From: Globisporangium splendens | Taxonomy: Eukaryota > Oomycota > Peronosporomycetes > Pythiales > Pythiaceae | Assembly: GCA_006386115.1 (NCBI GenBank) | Contig: VFIW01000016.1 | Coordinates: 310,001-374,000, forward strand | Direction of reading: 5' to 3' | DNA: 64,000 bases | Translations under genes and position numbers: made by a program | Notes under the pieces: generated by a model | Told to the model about the DNA's origin: nothing | Database searches by the model: none | What the model saw: the letters and a program-made list of their open reading frames with translations, nothing else | In this document: piece after piece, positions 1 through 9,283 of the stretch | Numbering within the stretch: the first letter of the stretch is position 1 | Layout: every line of letters starts with the position of its first letter

Positions 1-959
1 AAGCATAGGTGGCTGCTGTGCGTTCAGCATGGGGTCTTCGGGATCTGCAGTCCAAAGTCACCAAGCACTGCAGCCTCTTATATCGAAACAATACTGTACG
101 TAGTGTGTCAAGTACCTTCTTTTAGTAACATTCCCTCCATCATGCCTTGTTTTGGGTTGGCTTTGATCTGCTCTGTGACGTGAGCCAGACCACTAAACGC
201 TCTTATATACGACAGATACTGAAGCATTTGTTGTCAACTGGCGGTACTATGCTGCAGTATCCTTTCGTGTGGCAATGCTCGCTCGCGCACCCAAAGTGCG
301 CAATGCCCCTACAAGAACGTAATTTGTTACCTGAGCTCTCCACTCGCCTGTTCAAGCACATGGACTCTGTTTGCTAGCAGCGCGCACCTCTTTCTCTGCA
401 CTGCCTCGTGTTGCCAACTGGGTGAGATCACGGCTGTTTCTGTTTTCGGAACCCCAAGGAGCTTCTTACCGCACCGGAGATGAAATGTCGGCTTCTCGTG
501 CTGCACCGGTTACACTAACTATGCTCTCTAACGGCTCGAGCTGCAGCGGTGCTCAATTGGTTCGTGGCACGTGTCCTCGTGCGCTGAATGTAGTGTCGAC
601 TCGTGTTGACTCCGCCGTAACCTCTTGCCTTGTCACCCCAATTGGTTTCAAACGTGCGTCGCTGCCATGAGAGGGTGTTGGGTTCAAGAGTCAAGACGCT
701 GCTGCAAAATGTGCTGCGGAGTGCTGCTTCTTTGTGGTTAATAGAAGCCCTGATTCGATCACTTGGTGGCAGACAGAAACAAAAGCAGTTGCATACGCAT
801 CGCTTTGGGGTCCGAACTTTGTGGTTCTTTTTGCTCTGTTGATCTCTCTCTTTCAAATTATCATTCGTCCTTTTGCTAGCTCGCGGCAGCACAAACAACC
901 CTCAGCCATATCGACCATTTTCCATCTCCGCGACCTGTCAAAGAACGCCCTGAACGACG
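1..959. other. upstream region without a recognisable gene
   Basis: Only short unrelated open frames occur here, none with recognisable domains or coding-like composition. A CT-rich stretch near 841-853 and an initiator-like element near 861 precede the oxidase-transporter gene. The first 800 bases may hold the end of a neighbouring gene's flank, but nothing can be assigned. Confidence 0.6.
860..876 (+). promoter_or_regulatory. possible oomycete initiator for the oxidase-ZIP gene
   Basis: The stretch ATCATTCGTCCTTTT follows a CT-rich run and resembles the oomycete initiator (YTCANTYY with a following pyrimidine-rich block). It lies about 95 bases before the ATG at 960. This is a motif match by eye only. 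Confidence 0.35.
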
Positions 960-3692
960 ATGCCAAAGATCTCCGCTGTGACGGCGGTCTTGGCGCTCGG
1001 CGCCTTCGCTGCCACGGCCGATGCCCTCAACAACCTCAAGGAAAGCTGGGACGCCTACGTCTCGCCGCTCGTGATCCCTGAAGTCATCGACATGACTGCG
1101 GGTGGCTCCATCGAGATGCAAATGGGCCGCGCCAAGCACAACTGGACGGCCGATGGCTCGATGTCGGGCGACATCTACGGATATGCTTTGCGCAACTCGA
1201 CGCCGACGTTCCCTGGCCCAACGATCAAGGTCGCCAAGGGCGTGCCGATCTCTGTCACCTGGTTCAACGAACTCTCGGCGCCGCACTTGCTCGATGACTC
1301 GGTCGAGTCCAGTTTGACCATCATGGAGTCGGGCTGCTACCCGTACTGTGGTGTGCCTGTCGTCGTGCACGTGCACGGTCTCGAGTCCCCTGCCAAGTAC
1401 GATGGCTTGCCCTTCCGGTCGATCTACAAGAACCAATCTCAGGAAATGGTCTACTTGAACAATCAATCCGCCGCGACCAAGCTGTACCACGATCACGCGA
1501 ACGGCCTTACTCGATTGAATGTCTGGTCGGGTTTGTTCGGCTTGTACATCATCGAAGACAAGGCGCGTGAAGCTGCGATCAACGTGGACGTGGAAACTGA
1601 CATCCCTCTGGCCATCGGAGACCGTCTCATCAGCAACTCTGGCGCACTCATGTACTCGGACGACAACTGCCAGGGCTCTTCGGTGACTTTGTGGGTCCCT
1701 GAGTCGTTTGGTACCGTGAACCTTGTGAATGGCGTCGTAATGCCGTACTTGGAAGTGCCGAACGCGCAAGTGCGGTTCCGGCTGACAAACAGCGCCAACT
1801 CGCGCAACTACAACCTCACGATCCCATTCGCGGACCGATGCATGGTGATCGCCAAGGACTCGGGTTTTCTCCAGAACACGGAGCCACTGCCAGAGTACCT
1901 CAACATTTACCCGTATGAACGCTTTGAGCTCATGTGCGACTTCACGGATGACGCTGATGGTACCACGTGGGACTTGGTCGATGAACCGACTGTGGAGCAG
2001 GACACGCCGTACGATCCACGTATCATGCAGCTGCGTGTCAAGACCAGCTTGAAAACATCGACGATGACTCGACGTGAAATTCCTTCGCAGCTCACCAAGT
2101 TCAAGGACTTGAAGGCGCTCTGGAAGGAACTCGGCGGCAAGCAGCGCGCGATCTTCCTTGGTGAAATGGAGTACTCCTTGATGTGTCCATCCAAATCGAT
2201 GATTCGCTACCGCAACCAAGAAATCAACATGACGACGATCAAGAGCACACTCGCGTGCACCAAGGGAAAGGTCGAGCGCTGGACGTTCAAGAACCCAACG
2301 GATGATCCTCACCCGTTCCACTGGCACTTGGTGAACGCTCAGTGCGGTCCTACCGATGACGAAGTCGATACGAACTCGCTTAAGGACGTCGTCGTGATCC
2401 CGAACGCTGATACTCGTCCACCTGAGACCATCACGCAAGTCTGCTACGTTGCGTGCACTCCTGACGAGTTCTTGCTCGAAGGTTCCACTCGCGGTCCTAC
2501 GGAGTACAACTTTGACACGTCGGAGCCGTACGTTGCGCATTGCCACATTCTGGAGCACGAAGAGAACAACATGATGAGCTATTTTCAATTGACGGACGTC
2601 GATGACGACGCGCCAGATGATGATGGCATCGTCGCCATCACGGGTGTGATTACGAGCTCGGTCGTGTGGACGGCCATGGGTATGAGTGTACTCGGTGGTA
2701 TCGCGACGACGCTGTCGGTGCTCGTGATCTCGGTCGATCGTCTCATGTTCTTGAGCAACCCCAAGTCGCTCTCGATCGCGTTCGCGCTCTCGGCTGGTGT
2801 CATGGTCTTCATCGCGTTCGCCGATCTGTGGCCGGAAGCCACGGCGTATTACCGTGCGACGTTCACGGTCGGCGGCACTGCTGACCCAGAAGCCTACGAG
2901 CACGGTGGCTCCACTGCCGATGCCGGTGTGTGTGACAAGACCTGCAACGGTCACTCGTGGCTCGCGACCATCGGCGCGTTCACGCTTGGTATGCTGATCA
3001 TTTTGCTCGTCGAGTTCATCGTGCACCGCGTGCTCGAAAAGAACGGCCACCGCCACTCGCACGACGCTCTGTCACCTGTCAACGGCAAGAACCTGGTGAG
3101 CGGTGACGCGGCCGAGAAGGGTGATATTGAGTCTCCTGCCGCCGAGCTGAGCCACAACGCTCATGCGCTCAACAGCCCAGTGACTGCGGATACGTTGTCC
3201 GAGGACGAACGTGCCCAGAAGGAAGAGTACAAGCGCGCCGGTATGATGAGCGGCATCGCCATCGCGATCCACAACTTCCCAGAGGGTCTCGCGCTCTTTG
3301 TGACGTCGCTGCAGGGTCTCCGCGCAGGCATCATCCTCTCCGTCGGTGTCATCTTGCACAACTTGCCCGAAGGTGTGGCCATCGCAGCACCAGTGTACTA
3401 CGCCACGGGCTCCAAACTCGAGGCCTTCAAGTGGACGGCATTGTCGGGGATCGCGCAGCCGCTTGGCGCCGCCATCGGCTGGGCGGCCGTGTCAGGCGGC
3501 ATGAGCTTCTCGCTGCAGGCCACGCTCTACGCCATGGTCGCGGGCATGCTGACGTGCATCACGCTGAAGGAGCTGCTGCCGGGTGCCTTCCGCTTCGACC
3601 CCAAGGGCTCGTACTTCGTCGGCTCGTTCTTCTGCGGCATCATCATCATCGCGTTCGGCATCATGCTGCTGCAGTGCTTTGGCACTGGTTGA
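960..3692 (+). CDS. secreted multicopper oxidase fused to a ZIP-family metal transporter
   Basis: A single-exon 910-residue protein. Residues 1-22 form a typical signal peptide. Residues ~60-545 are a multicopper oxidase with all four copper-ligand motifs visible: HVHG near 138, HDH near 177, HPFHWH near 451, and HCHILEHEENNMM near 527, whose pattern fits a type 1 copper site with a methionine ligand. The spacing is closer to CotA/bilirubin-oxidase types than to plant laccases. From ~558 to the end come about eight hydrophobic segments with a short histidine-rich loop (NGHRHSHD, ~695) and the two ZIP signature motifs HNFPEG (~771) and HNLPEG (~800), as in GufA/ZupT-like zinc and iron transporters. 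The inferred role is extracellular metal oxidation (iron, manganese or copper) coupled to uptake at the plasma membrane or endomembranes. The frame is uninterrupted through both halves, so the fusion looks real. The substrate metal cannot be told. Confidence 0.93.
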   Translation: MPKISAVTAVLALGAFAATADALNNLKESWDAYVSPLVIPEVIDMTAGGSIEMQMGRAKHNWTADGSMSGDIYGYALRNSTPTFPGPTIKVAKGVPISVTWFNELSAPHLLDDSVESSLTIMESGCYPYCGVPVVVHVHGLESPAKYDGLPFRSIYKNQSQEMVYLNNQSAATKLYHDHANGLTRLNVWSGLFGLYIIEDKAREAAINVDVETDIPLAIGDRLISNSGALMYSDDNCQGSSVTLWVPESFGTVNLVNGVVMPYLEVPNAQVRFRLTNSANSRNYNLTIPFADRCMVIAKDSGFLQNTEPLPEYLNIYPYERFELMCDFTDDADGTTWDLVDEPTVEQDTPYDPRIMQLRVKTSLKTSTMTRREIPSQLTKFKDLKALWKELGGKQRAIFLGEMEYSLMCPSKSMIRYRNQEINMTTIKSTLACTKGKVERWTFKNPTDDPHPFHWHLVNAQCGPTDDEVDTNSLKDVVVIPNADTRPPETITQVCYVACTPDEFLLEGSTRGPTEYNFDTSEPYVAHCHILEHEENNMMSYFQLTDVDDDAPDDDGIVAITGVITSSVVWTAMGMSVLGGIATTLSVLVISVDRLMFLSNPKSLSIAFALSAGVMVFIAFADLWPEATAYYRATFTVGGTADPEAYEHGGSTADAGVCDKTCNGHSWLATIGAFTLGMLIILLVEFIVHRVLEKNGHRHSHDALSPVNGKNLVSGDAAEKGDIESPAAELSHNAHALNSPVTADTLSEDERAQKEEYKRAGMMSGIAIAIHNFPEGLALFVTSLQGLRAGIILSVGVILHNLPEGVAIAAPVYYATGSKLEAFKWTALSGIAQPLGAAIGWAAVSGGMSFSLQATLYAMVAGMLTCITLKELLPGAFRFDPKGSYFVGSFFCGIIIIAFGIMLLQCFGTG

Positions 3693-5372
3693 AGTTCGTG
3701 CACACACTGCTTGCGCTTTTTCTATACTAGCACCACTCATTTATGTATCGAACGAAAATGGCCATATCGTTTCCCGAAATATTCGCATTGTTGTCTACTT
3801 GCGACCACAAACTGGTGCCTGGCTTGCACGCCCGTCTTCTACGTCTTCCAACTCTCTCCTTTTCTTTTTTTTTCGAGCGCTACGCGCTGGACATGCTGAA
3901 TGGGAGACACGCAGCCAATGAGAGTCTGGGGTCATGGCCCTCCCCAACTGACGACGAACGGAAACGCTCGGTCCGTCAGCTGCCCCATGAATTCTTGGTC
4001 CAGATGGCTCGGTCTGCTCTGAAGCCACATGGCTGGAGCGAGAAGCAAAGCAAGCATGTGGCAATCTATCCGACTGTGTGGATCTTATCACAGGGTGGAT
4101 GCATTCGGGAGCTGTCGTTCGCGCCGCCCCAGGAAGCTATGCGGTTCAGTGCAGCAACTGACGACAACGAAACTGCTGGCCATCACCACCAGCTCACGCA
4201 CATTGTTGCAGGAAATGATAGGGCGGACCTTTGTTTTATGATATCCACGAGACACTGCTTTCCAACCTCAGCCAGATGTGTGTACCTACTATAAGTTGAC
4301 CAAGGTTGGGAGACTGCAGCGAGTGTCGTTGTCGCCAAAAACAAAATCTTAGCAAGATCTTGCGTCAGTGATTCTGGGTAACGCCAGCACCCACTCAAAG
4401 AGACCGGGAACTTTGCGCGCACTTTCGCCGAAGAGGAGGGCGGCGCGTTTTCTTCTTTTTGTTGTTGTTGTTGTTGGCACCGTGGTGTTGAATGGATGGA
4501 GATTCTGTTGCTGTGTGTTTCTGCTGGATGATCTTCTTCAACCAACTTGAGCGTGATCGCCACTTGTTGCAAGACGATCGCATTTCCAATCCACTCCCAC
4601 TGCTCCACGCGGCATTCAACAACAAGGATCTGGAAATACAAATACGAGAGCAGCCCACTGTCGAGCGAACCGGATGAAAAGCATTACTGCCCATGCGCTC
4701 TCAACAACTGGACTCCCGTGTGGCACCAACCATCACATGGGTCAGCTGGACAAGTGGATCTTAGACTCCATCTGCTTTCGAGGAACTTAAAGTGTATGAA
4801 AAAACGGGATGTTCTCACACGCCACCTGGTCCATTTCTGGCACTCTTTTACTGTTTTTGCATCGTCACGCTCCGTTTTGCATCATGGTGCACGCTGAATT
4901 ACACCCTAGAATAACCTTATGCGATCTTGTTGGACTCGATTCACTTCGGTACTGAATTTTGCCAACATTTGTCTTTGTGTGCCACAATAGCCTTCATTCC
5001 TGTCCCGTTTAACCTCCATTTAGCAGTGTTGCTGTCGGTAAGGGAGTTTGGCGAATAGGGGTGTACACTCTGTCCCAGCTGGCTTTTTCGCAGTTTCTTG
5101 TCCTTTCTGTTATCTTTAGCTGGCATGGACATACAAAAGCCGAGTCAATTGGGAAAATCAGGACGCACGTCGCCCACCCGCCCCCTCCCCAACACACACA
5201 CACACAAATAGAGACACACCCAGGCACAAGCCAGGAACAAGTCCATTTCCCGAAATCGCGCGCTGCTGTCTCATCCCAAAGGGCAAAGCACAAAAAGGGA
5301 AGAGAGCGCGGAGGTTCCATTCGAGAGTGTCGCCAGATTTCTTTCTCTTTCCTTCCTTCAGACACATTCAAG
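3693..5372. other. intergenic region, no supported gene
   Basis: About 1.7 kb with only short unrelated open frames on both strands. It contains a TTG trinucleotide run near 4460-4476, a CA run near 5198-5208 and a CT-rich stretch just before the ATG at 5373. The reading frame of the next gene is open back to 5061, but that extension is low-complexity and not protein-like, so it is treated as leader. Confidence 0.6.
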
Positions 5373-6671
5373 ATGGAGAGAGACGACGAAGCACGCAGCC
5401 ACGACGACGCGGGCCACCATGAGGAGGACGACCGCCAGCGCGCGTCGAGTCCAAAGACCTCGGCGGCGTCGGCGGCTGATGCGGCGCCAAAGGACGCGAG
5501 CACGCCCAACTACCTTACCATCGGCCTCGACGACAAGCCAGACCAGCTGCAGTACCGCTCCATGGCCAAGACGATTGCGGCCACGGGTCCTCCAGCGTTC
5601 GGCCGCAGCCTCATGCACGAAGGGCTCGGAGGCATGCCGATGGCGTTCGCCAGCGGCGCCAAGAAGATGGGCGGCGCTCCAGCTTTTTCGACGGGCATCA
5701 AGAAATCGGAAGCCGCGCCAAGCTTCGGAGTCCGTGTGGACCGTACCAAGTATGTCGGTGTGGTGCCTCGCGACCTACCGCCACCGCCATTCCGGTTAGA
5801 GATGCACACGCATTTCCATGCCAAGTTGGAAGCGATCCAGCGCGTGTGCAGCGTCGTTGGACGCAAGTTGTGTGAATTGGACACGGACTTCGAGTTCAAG
5901 AACGAGAAGTGCAAGTGGAAGGTCGAGTACCGGAGAAACGGAGGTGCCCAGCGTGTCCAGTTGAACATCATCATCTTCAAGACAAACAAGGAGTACGTTG
6001 TCGAAGTGCAGCGCCGAGAGGGTGATATCACGGCGTTGATGCGCCTGTACGGTGAACTGAAGACCTTTTTCAACCAAAACCAATTGCTCGTAAAAAAGAC
6101 CCAGCCAAGTGCTGGTATGAAGCGTCCTGCACCAAAGGCAACGGTGCCAAAGACGCCGTTGACGACGGAAAACCTCCGCGATGGTGTTTTGTCCATCAAG
6201 GGATTACTTGAAAGCAAGTATGTGGACACCCAGATTCAAGGTGTGCTCGGCGCGATCTCGCTCTCGGCGCAAGACGAAGCGAACGCACGTCCTGAAATGG
6301 CGGTGCTGATTCCTCACCTTGTCTCACTCGGTCAGTCCAAGAACTCCAATGTGGCAAGATTAGTCGGCGTCGCATTGTCGCGACTGTGTGATCACCCCGA
6401 GTGTCGCCAAGCCTTTGTGGCGTCCAAGGGGTGGCAATTCATTGTGGATTGCGCTGCGGGTGGCCCTGATGTGAACCCAGAAGTGCAACGGGAGAGCCTC
6501 CATGTGGTAGAGAGCTTGTGCCCGTTGTACCACGACGAGCTCGCGAAAGCATCGAACGCGAGCAAAGTGTTGCAGCTGGTGCAGGAGTGGCAGAGCATCG
6601 AGGATCCACGGCTGAAGAAGCACGCGTGCAACGCGCACCGTGCTCTCAAGGACGCTGGCGTGATCGCGTAG
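5373..6671 (+). CDS. conserved-looking protein with KA1-like and armadillo-like regions, function unknown
   Basis: A 432-residue single-exon protein. I chose the ATG at 5373, which gives an acidic, charged start (MERDDEARSHDDAGHHEEDD), instead of the in-frame ATG at 5061, whose extra 104 residues read through simple-sequence leader. Residues ~1-135 are low complexity, rich in Ser, Ala, Lys and Gly. Residues ~138-235 form a compact alternating alpha/beta block with a FKTNKEYVVEVQRREGD strand-helix pattern that recalls a kinase-associated (KA1-like) domain. Residues ~270-432 are helical repeats of armadillo/HEAT character with typical leucine spacing. No enzymatic motif is seen. It could be an adaptor or scaffold, but I do not recognise a named family. 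Confidence 0.85.
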   Translation: MERDDEARSHDDAGHHEEDDRQRASSPKTSAASAADAAPKDASTPNYLTIGLDDKPDQLQYRSMAKTIAATGPPAFGRSLMHEGLGGMPMAFASGAKKMGGAPAFSTGIKKSEAAPSFGVRVDRTKYVGVVPRDLPPPPFRLEMHTHFHAKLEAIQRVCSVVGRKLCELDTDFEFKNEKCKWKVEYRRNGGAQRVQLNIIIFKTNKEYVVEVQRREGDITALMRLYGELKTFFNQNQLLVKKTQPSAGMKRPAPKATVPKTPLTTENLRDGVLSIKGLLESKYVDTQIQGVLGAISLSAQDEANARPEMAVLIPHLVSLGQSKNSNVARLVGVALSRLCDHPECRQAFVASKGWQFIVDCAAGGPDVNPEVQRESLHVVESLCPLYHDELAKASNASKVLQLVQEWQSIEDPRLKKHACNAHRALKDAGVIA

Positions 6672-7180
6672 GTGATCGCTCGTTCTCTCTAAGTATGCGC
6701 GATGCGACTCTCCTCGTCTCTTCTTTTCTTTTATTTCATGCCCATATCTTGTAAGATAAAGCCACCCCTCCCGTCCTGTCCGTAGTGTTGTTTTCGTGTT
6801 CGCCTGCATATTCCATGTCATTTGTGCTGAAAAGGAGAAGACATTGTTAGCTATAGGATCCATTTTGCCTTGGTCGCTAATATGAAAAGTTCGGAGTCCT
6901 TTTAACACAATACAATCCCGATCCTTGGTTCTCTTCCGCTCTCCTCGTCCGAACGTAAATGCGCGGAAGATCCGGTCGAGTTGTTCGTTTCCATCTGGTG
7001 GATAGTCCACGAACTGAATAGAGAGAGAGAGAGAGCCCGTCTTTTGCTCGCTGAGATCTTTCGTCATTTCCTCATAAAATGCCACTTCAACATCCATCCG
7101 TTTGCAATATGTGGCTGTTGTATATTCACAGAATGGCAGAAGAAGAAGAAGAAAACGGTGTGGACACAGCTACTCTGTGG
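6672..7180. other. convergent intergenic region
   Basis: About 510 bases between two convergent genes, AT-richer than the flanks, holding a GA dinucleotide run at 7021-7034. The open frames here are shadows or chance. It presumably contains both 3' ends; no clear terminator-like structure was identified. Confidence 0.55.
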
Positions 7181-8656
7181 CTACACGATCTCTGCGGCGG
7201 ACCCGCCGCTGGGCACGCGCTTCTCGACCGACCACCCGCCCTCGAGCGTCTCCGTCATCGTCACGGACAGCGAGTCCGGCGTGTCCGGCAGGAACGAGTC
7301 CGCTTCCGTCAGCTCGTCGTCCGAGCAGAGCAGCTCTTCCTCCAGGACGTAGCCCAGGATCTGATTCTTCAGCGATCTAACGGCAGAATGGCAAAAGCAA
7401 ATAGGCACACCCAGTCAGTTTATATACTGCTTCAAGCTCCCTTCAAATGGAGAAATGCACAAGAGGACGTACGTGGGGAACCAAATGTTGACAGGCAGCA
7501 GCCAGTGGAGTGAGAACCGGTGACTCGCGCCGCCAAACACTTCGCGGATGCCGAGGTTGTCGGCGACTTCGCCCTTTAACCGGTCGATCTGCGTCGCGCC
7601 TGTCGTGATCACGCTGTACTGGTCGCACATCATGCACATCGTGAACAGACCGAAGAGCACGGCCTCGAGCACGAGGAACACGACGCGGATCGCGCCAGAA
7701 CTCGGACAGCTGCTTCCAGAAAATGACAGTGCGCATACGACAATTGTAAACCAAGAGCTGCGTATCCATACATCCAGAAAGCAGAAAAGGCGGGAGAGAT
7801 ACGTACTTGTCGTTGATGCAGCGCGCGTACCGCAGCGACACGAGCACGAGCGCGTAGAGCGACAGGATAAACACGTAAAAGATGAAGAGCAGGAAGAACT
7901 TGTGGTTCCCGAGACCGACGCAGTTGTTCACCCACGGACAGTGGTGGTCCATCTTGATCACGCACCGGTCGCAGATCGAGCAGTGGTGCGCGCGTCCAGG
8001 CTTAAACTGACGGCACCGGCGGCACGTGCGGTACTTTTGCTCCTCGATACTGAAAACCACAAGCAGATAGCGGATAACGTTGTTATAAGGACAGGGTAGA
8101 TACAAGATATGATTTGTATGCGCGGCAAAGACCCACCGTGCGATATCTTCTTTGGACGCATCGGCCATCGCGAGCGGAAGCGCGCTTTGCGGCACAGCGC
8201 CAGGATCCGTCAACATTGCTGTCGTAACGCAAAACAAAACATTAATGGGCACATTTAAGACCCACTGTATAAGCATAGACAACTGCATGCGTATGGTTAG
8301 TTACCTTTGCCGTGTGAGACGAGCGCCAAGAAGCAAATGATCGTAAAGCTCGCGATGTTCACGAGACCGATGAGCGAAAGCCCCATCCATGGGTAAATCA
8401 CCACGCCCTACGGATACAAACAATTCCCCCCCCAAGAGTACAGATCAAGGGAGCAAATGAGCCTATAACGCATCGTCCAAGCAGACAATAGCATCGTATT
8501 TCATGCACGTACGACAACGACGCACTCAGCGTAGAGCACAAGAAACCACGAGAGCGCAGCGCAGATGAGACCGCACGGGTCCTTGTTGCACCAGAGGCGC
8601 ACGTTGAAGCCCGTGCCGCACGCGGCTTCCTTCCTGCGCTTGTCGAAGGAGCTCAT
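7181..8656 (-). CDS. DHHC-type palmitoyltransferase (protein S-acyltransferase)
   Basis: Six exons on the minus strand, placed by frame and GT..AG: 8656-8513, 8407-8305, 8218-8137, 8049-7807, 7709-7473 and 7376-7181, giving 334 residues. The cysteine-rich domain is plain: YRTCRRCRQFKPGRAHHC, then DRCVIKMDHHCPWVNNCVG, with the catalytic DHHC and its zinc-binding cysteines. Two hydrophobic segments precede it (exons 1 and 2) and two follow, the four-helix layout normal for the family. The DPG motif after the second helix is also present (LTDPGAVPQ). The acidic C-terminal tail (EEELLCSDDELTE) is probably cytosolic. Such enzymes attach palmitate to cysteines of membrane proteins at Golgi, endosomes or plasma membrane; the substrate cannot be told. 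It diverges from the Vms1-like gene, sharing a ~630-base upstream region. Confidence 0.9.
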
Positions 8657-9283
8657 GTCCGTACGCTACTATGTCTGCTGCTTGCTTCCTCCCGCACACG
8701 CGCGCTGCGTCGTCACGCCCAAGCAAGCACCTTCACACACACACACACACAGGAACCTTGCGAGTGCCTTTGTTAGCTGGTGTTCGTTTTCTTTTCTTTT
8801 TTAAATTTCGGAGCTTGAGATTACGGTACCAGTCTAGACGGGTACGATGTACCACTATACCGGTACAAACTATGAGTATACCGGTATTGATTGCAACCAC
8901 ACATGTGTACCCACTTTGCAACCTCCACTGTACCCACGACTGACTGCATGGGAGAATGTGTGCATTACTGCGTTGCGAACCGGAAATCTCCTGATTGCGT
9001 TGTGTGTCACTGCAACTCATCTGGCGCGTGACACATTCTCGGTCCACATTCCGCAACCATTTCACAAACAACCGGTATCTACTGGTCATGATCAAATCGA
9101 ACAGCCTTGACAGTACGTGTTTGCAAGAACATTCTCTCGTAAAGCCGGCTCGAAAATCAACTCGTTCAATGTGAGTGATGGTACTGCAGAGCGATGGTCG
9201 CTCTCTCGTCAAGCGATAAACGTGACCTCCTCATTCTCGGATTTGCACCCTCGCTATCGCACGCACCTGGCCAATCGATCTCT
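8657..9283. promoter_or_regulatory. shared upstream region of DHHC and Vms1-like genes
   Basis: This divergent 627-base spacer contains a CA run (~8734-8751), two exact copies of the palindrome-centred TATACCGGTA at 8856-8865 and 8877-8886, and related ACCGG sites near 8979 and 9070. An initiator-like element lies at ~9230. Open frames in it are short and unsupported. Confidence 0.5.
9229..9246 (+). promoter_or_regulatory. probable oomycete initiator of the Vms1-like gene
   Basis: CCTCATTCTCGGATTTGC closely follows the oomycete core promoter pattern (CTCATTYY, one spacer base, then a CAWTTT-like block). It lies ~50 bases before the ATG at 9284 and downstream of the in-frame ATG at 9194, so it argues for 9284 as the start. 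Confidence 0.5.

Noticed and set aside
876..3062. 728-residue open frame on the minus strand opposite the oxidase-ZIP gene
   Set aside because: Its composition (Arg, His, Asp and Val rich) is that of an antisense shadow of a GC-rich coding region. No domain is seen, and the plus strand has clear enzyme motifs.
5061..5372. 104-residue N-terminal extension of the 5373 gene
   Set aside because: It reads through CA and CT simple sequence typical of a leader.
9194..9283. Longer N-terminus for the Vms1-like protein from the ATG at 9194
   Set aside because: An initiator-like element at ~9230 places transcription start downstream of this ATG, and the extra residues are not protein-like.
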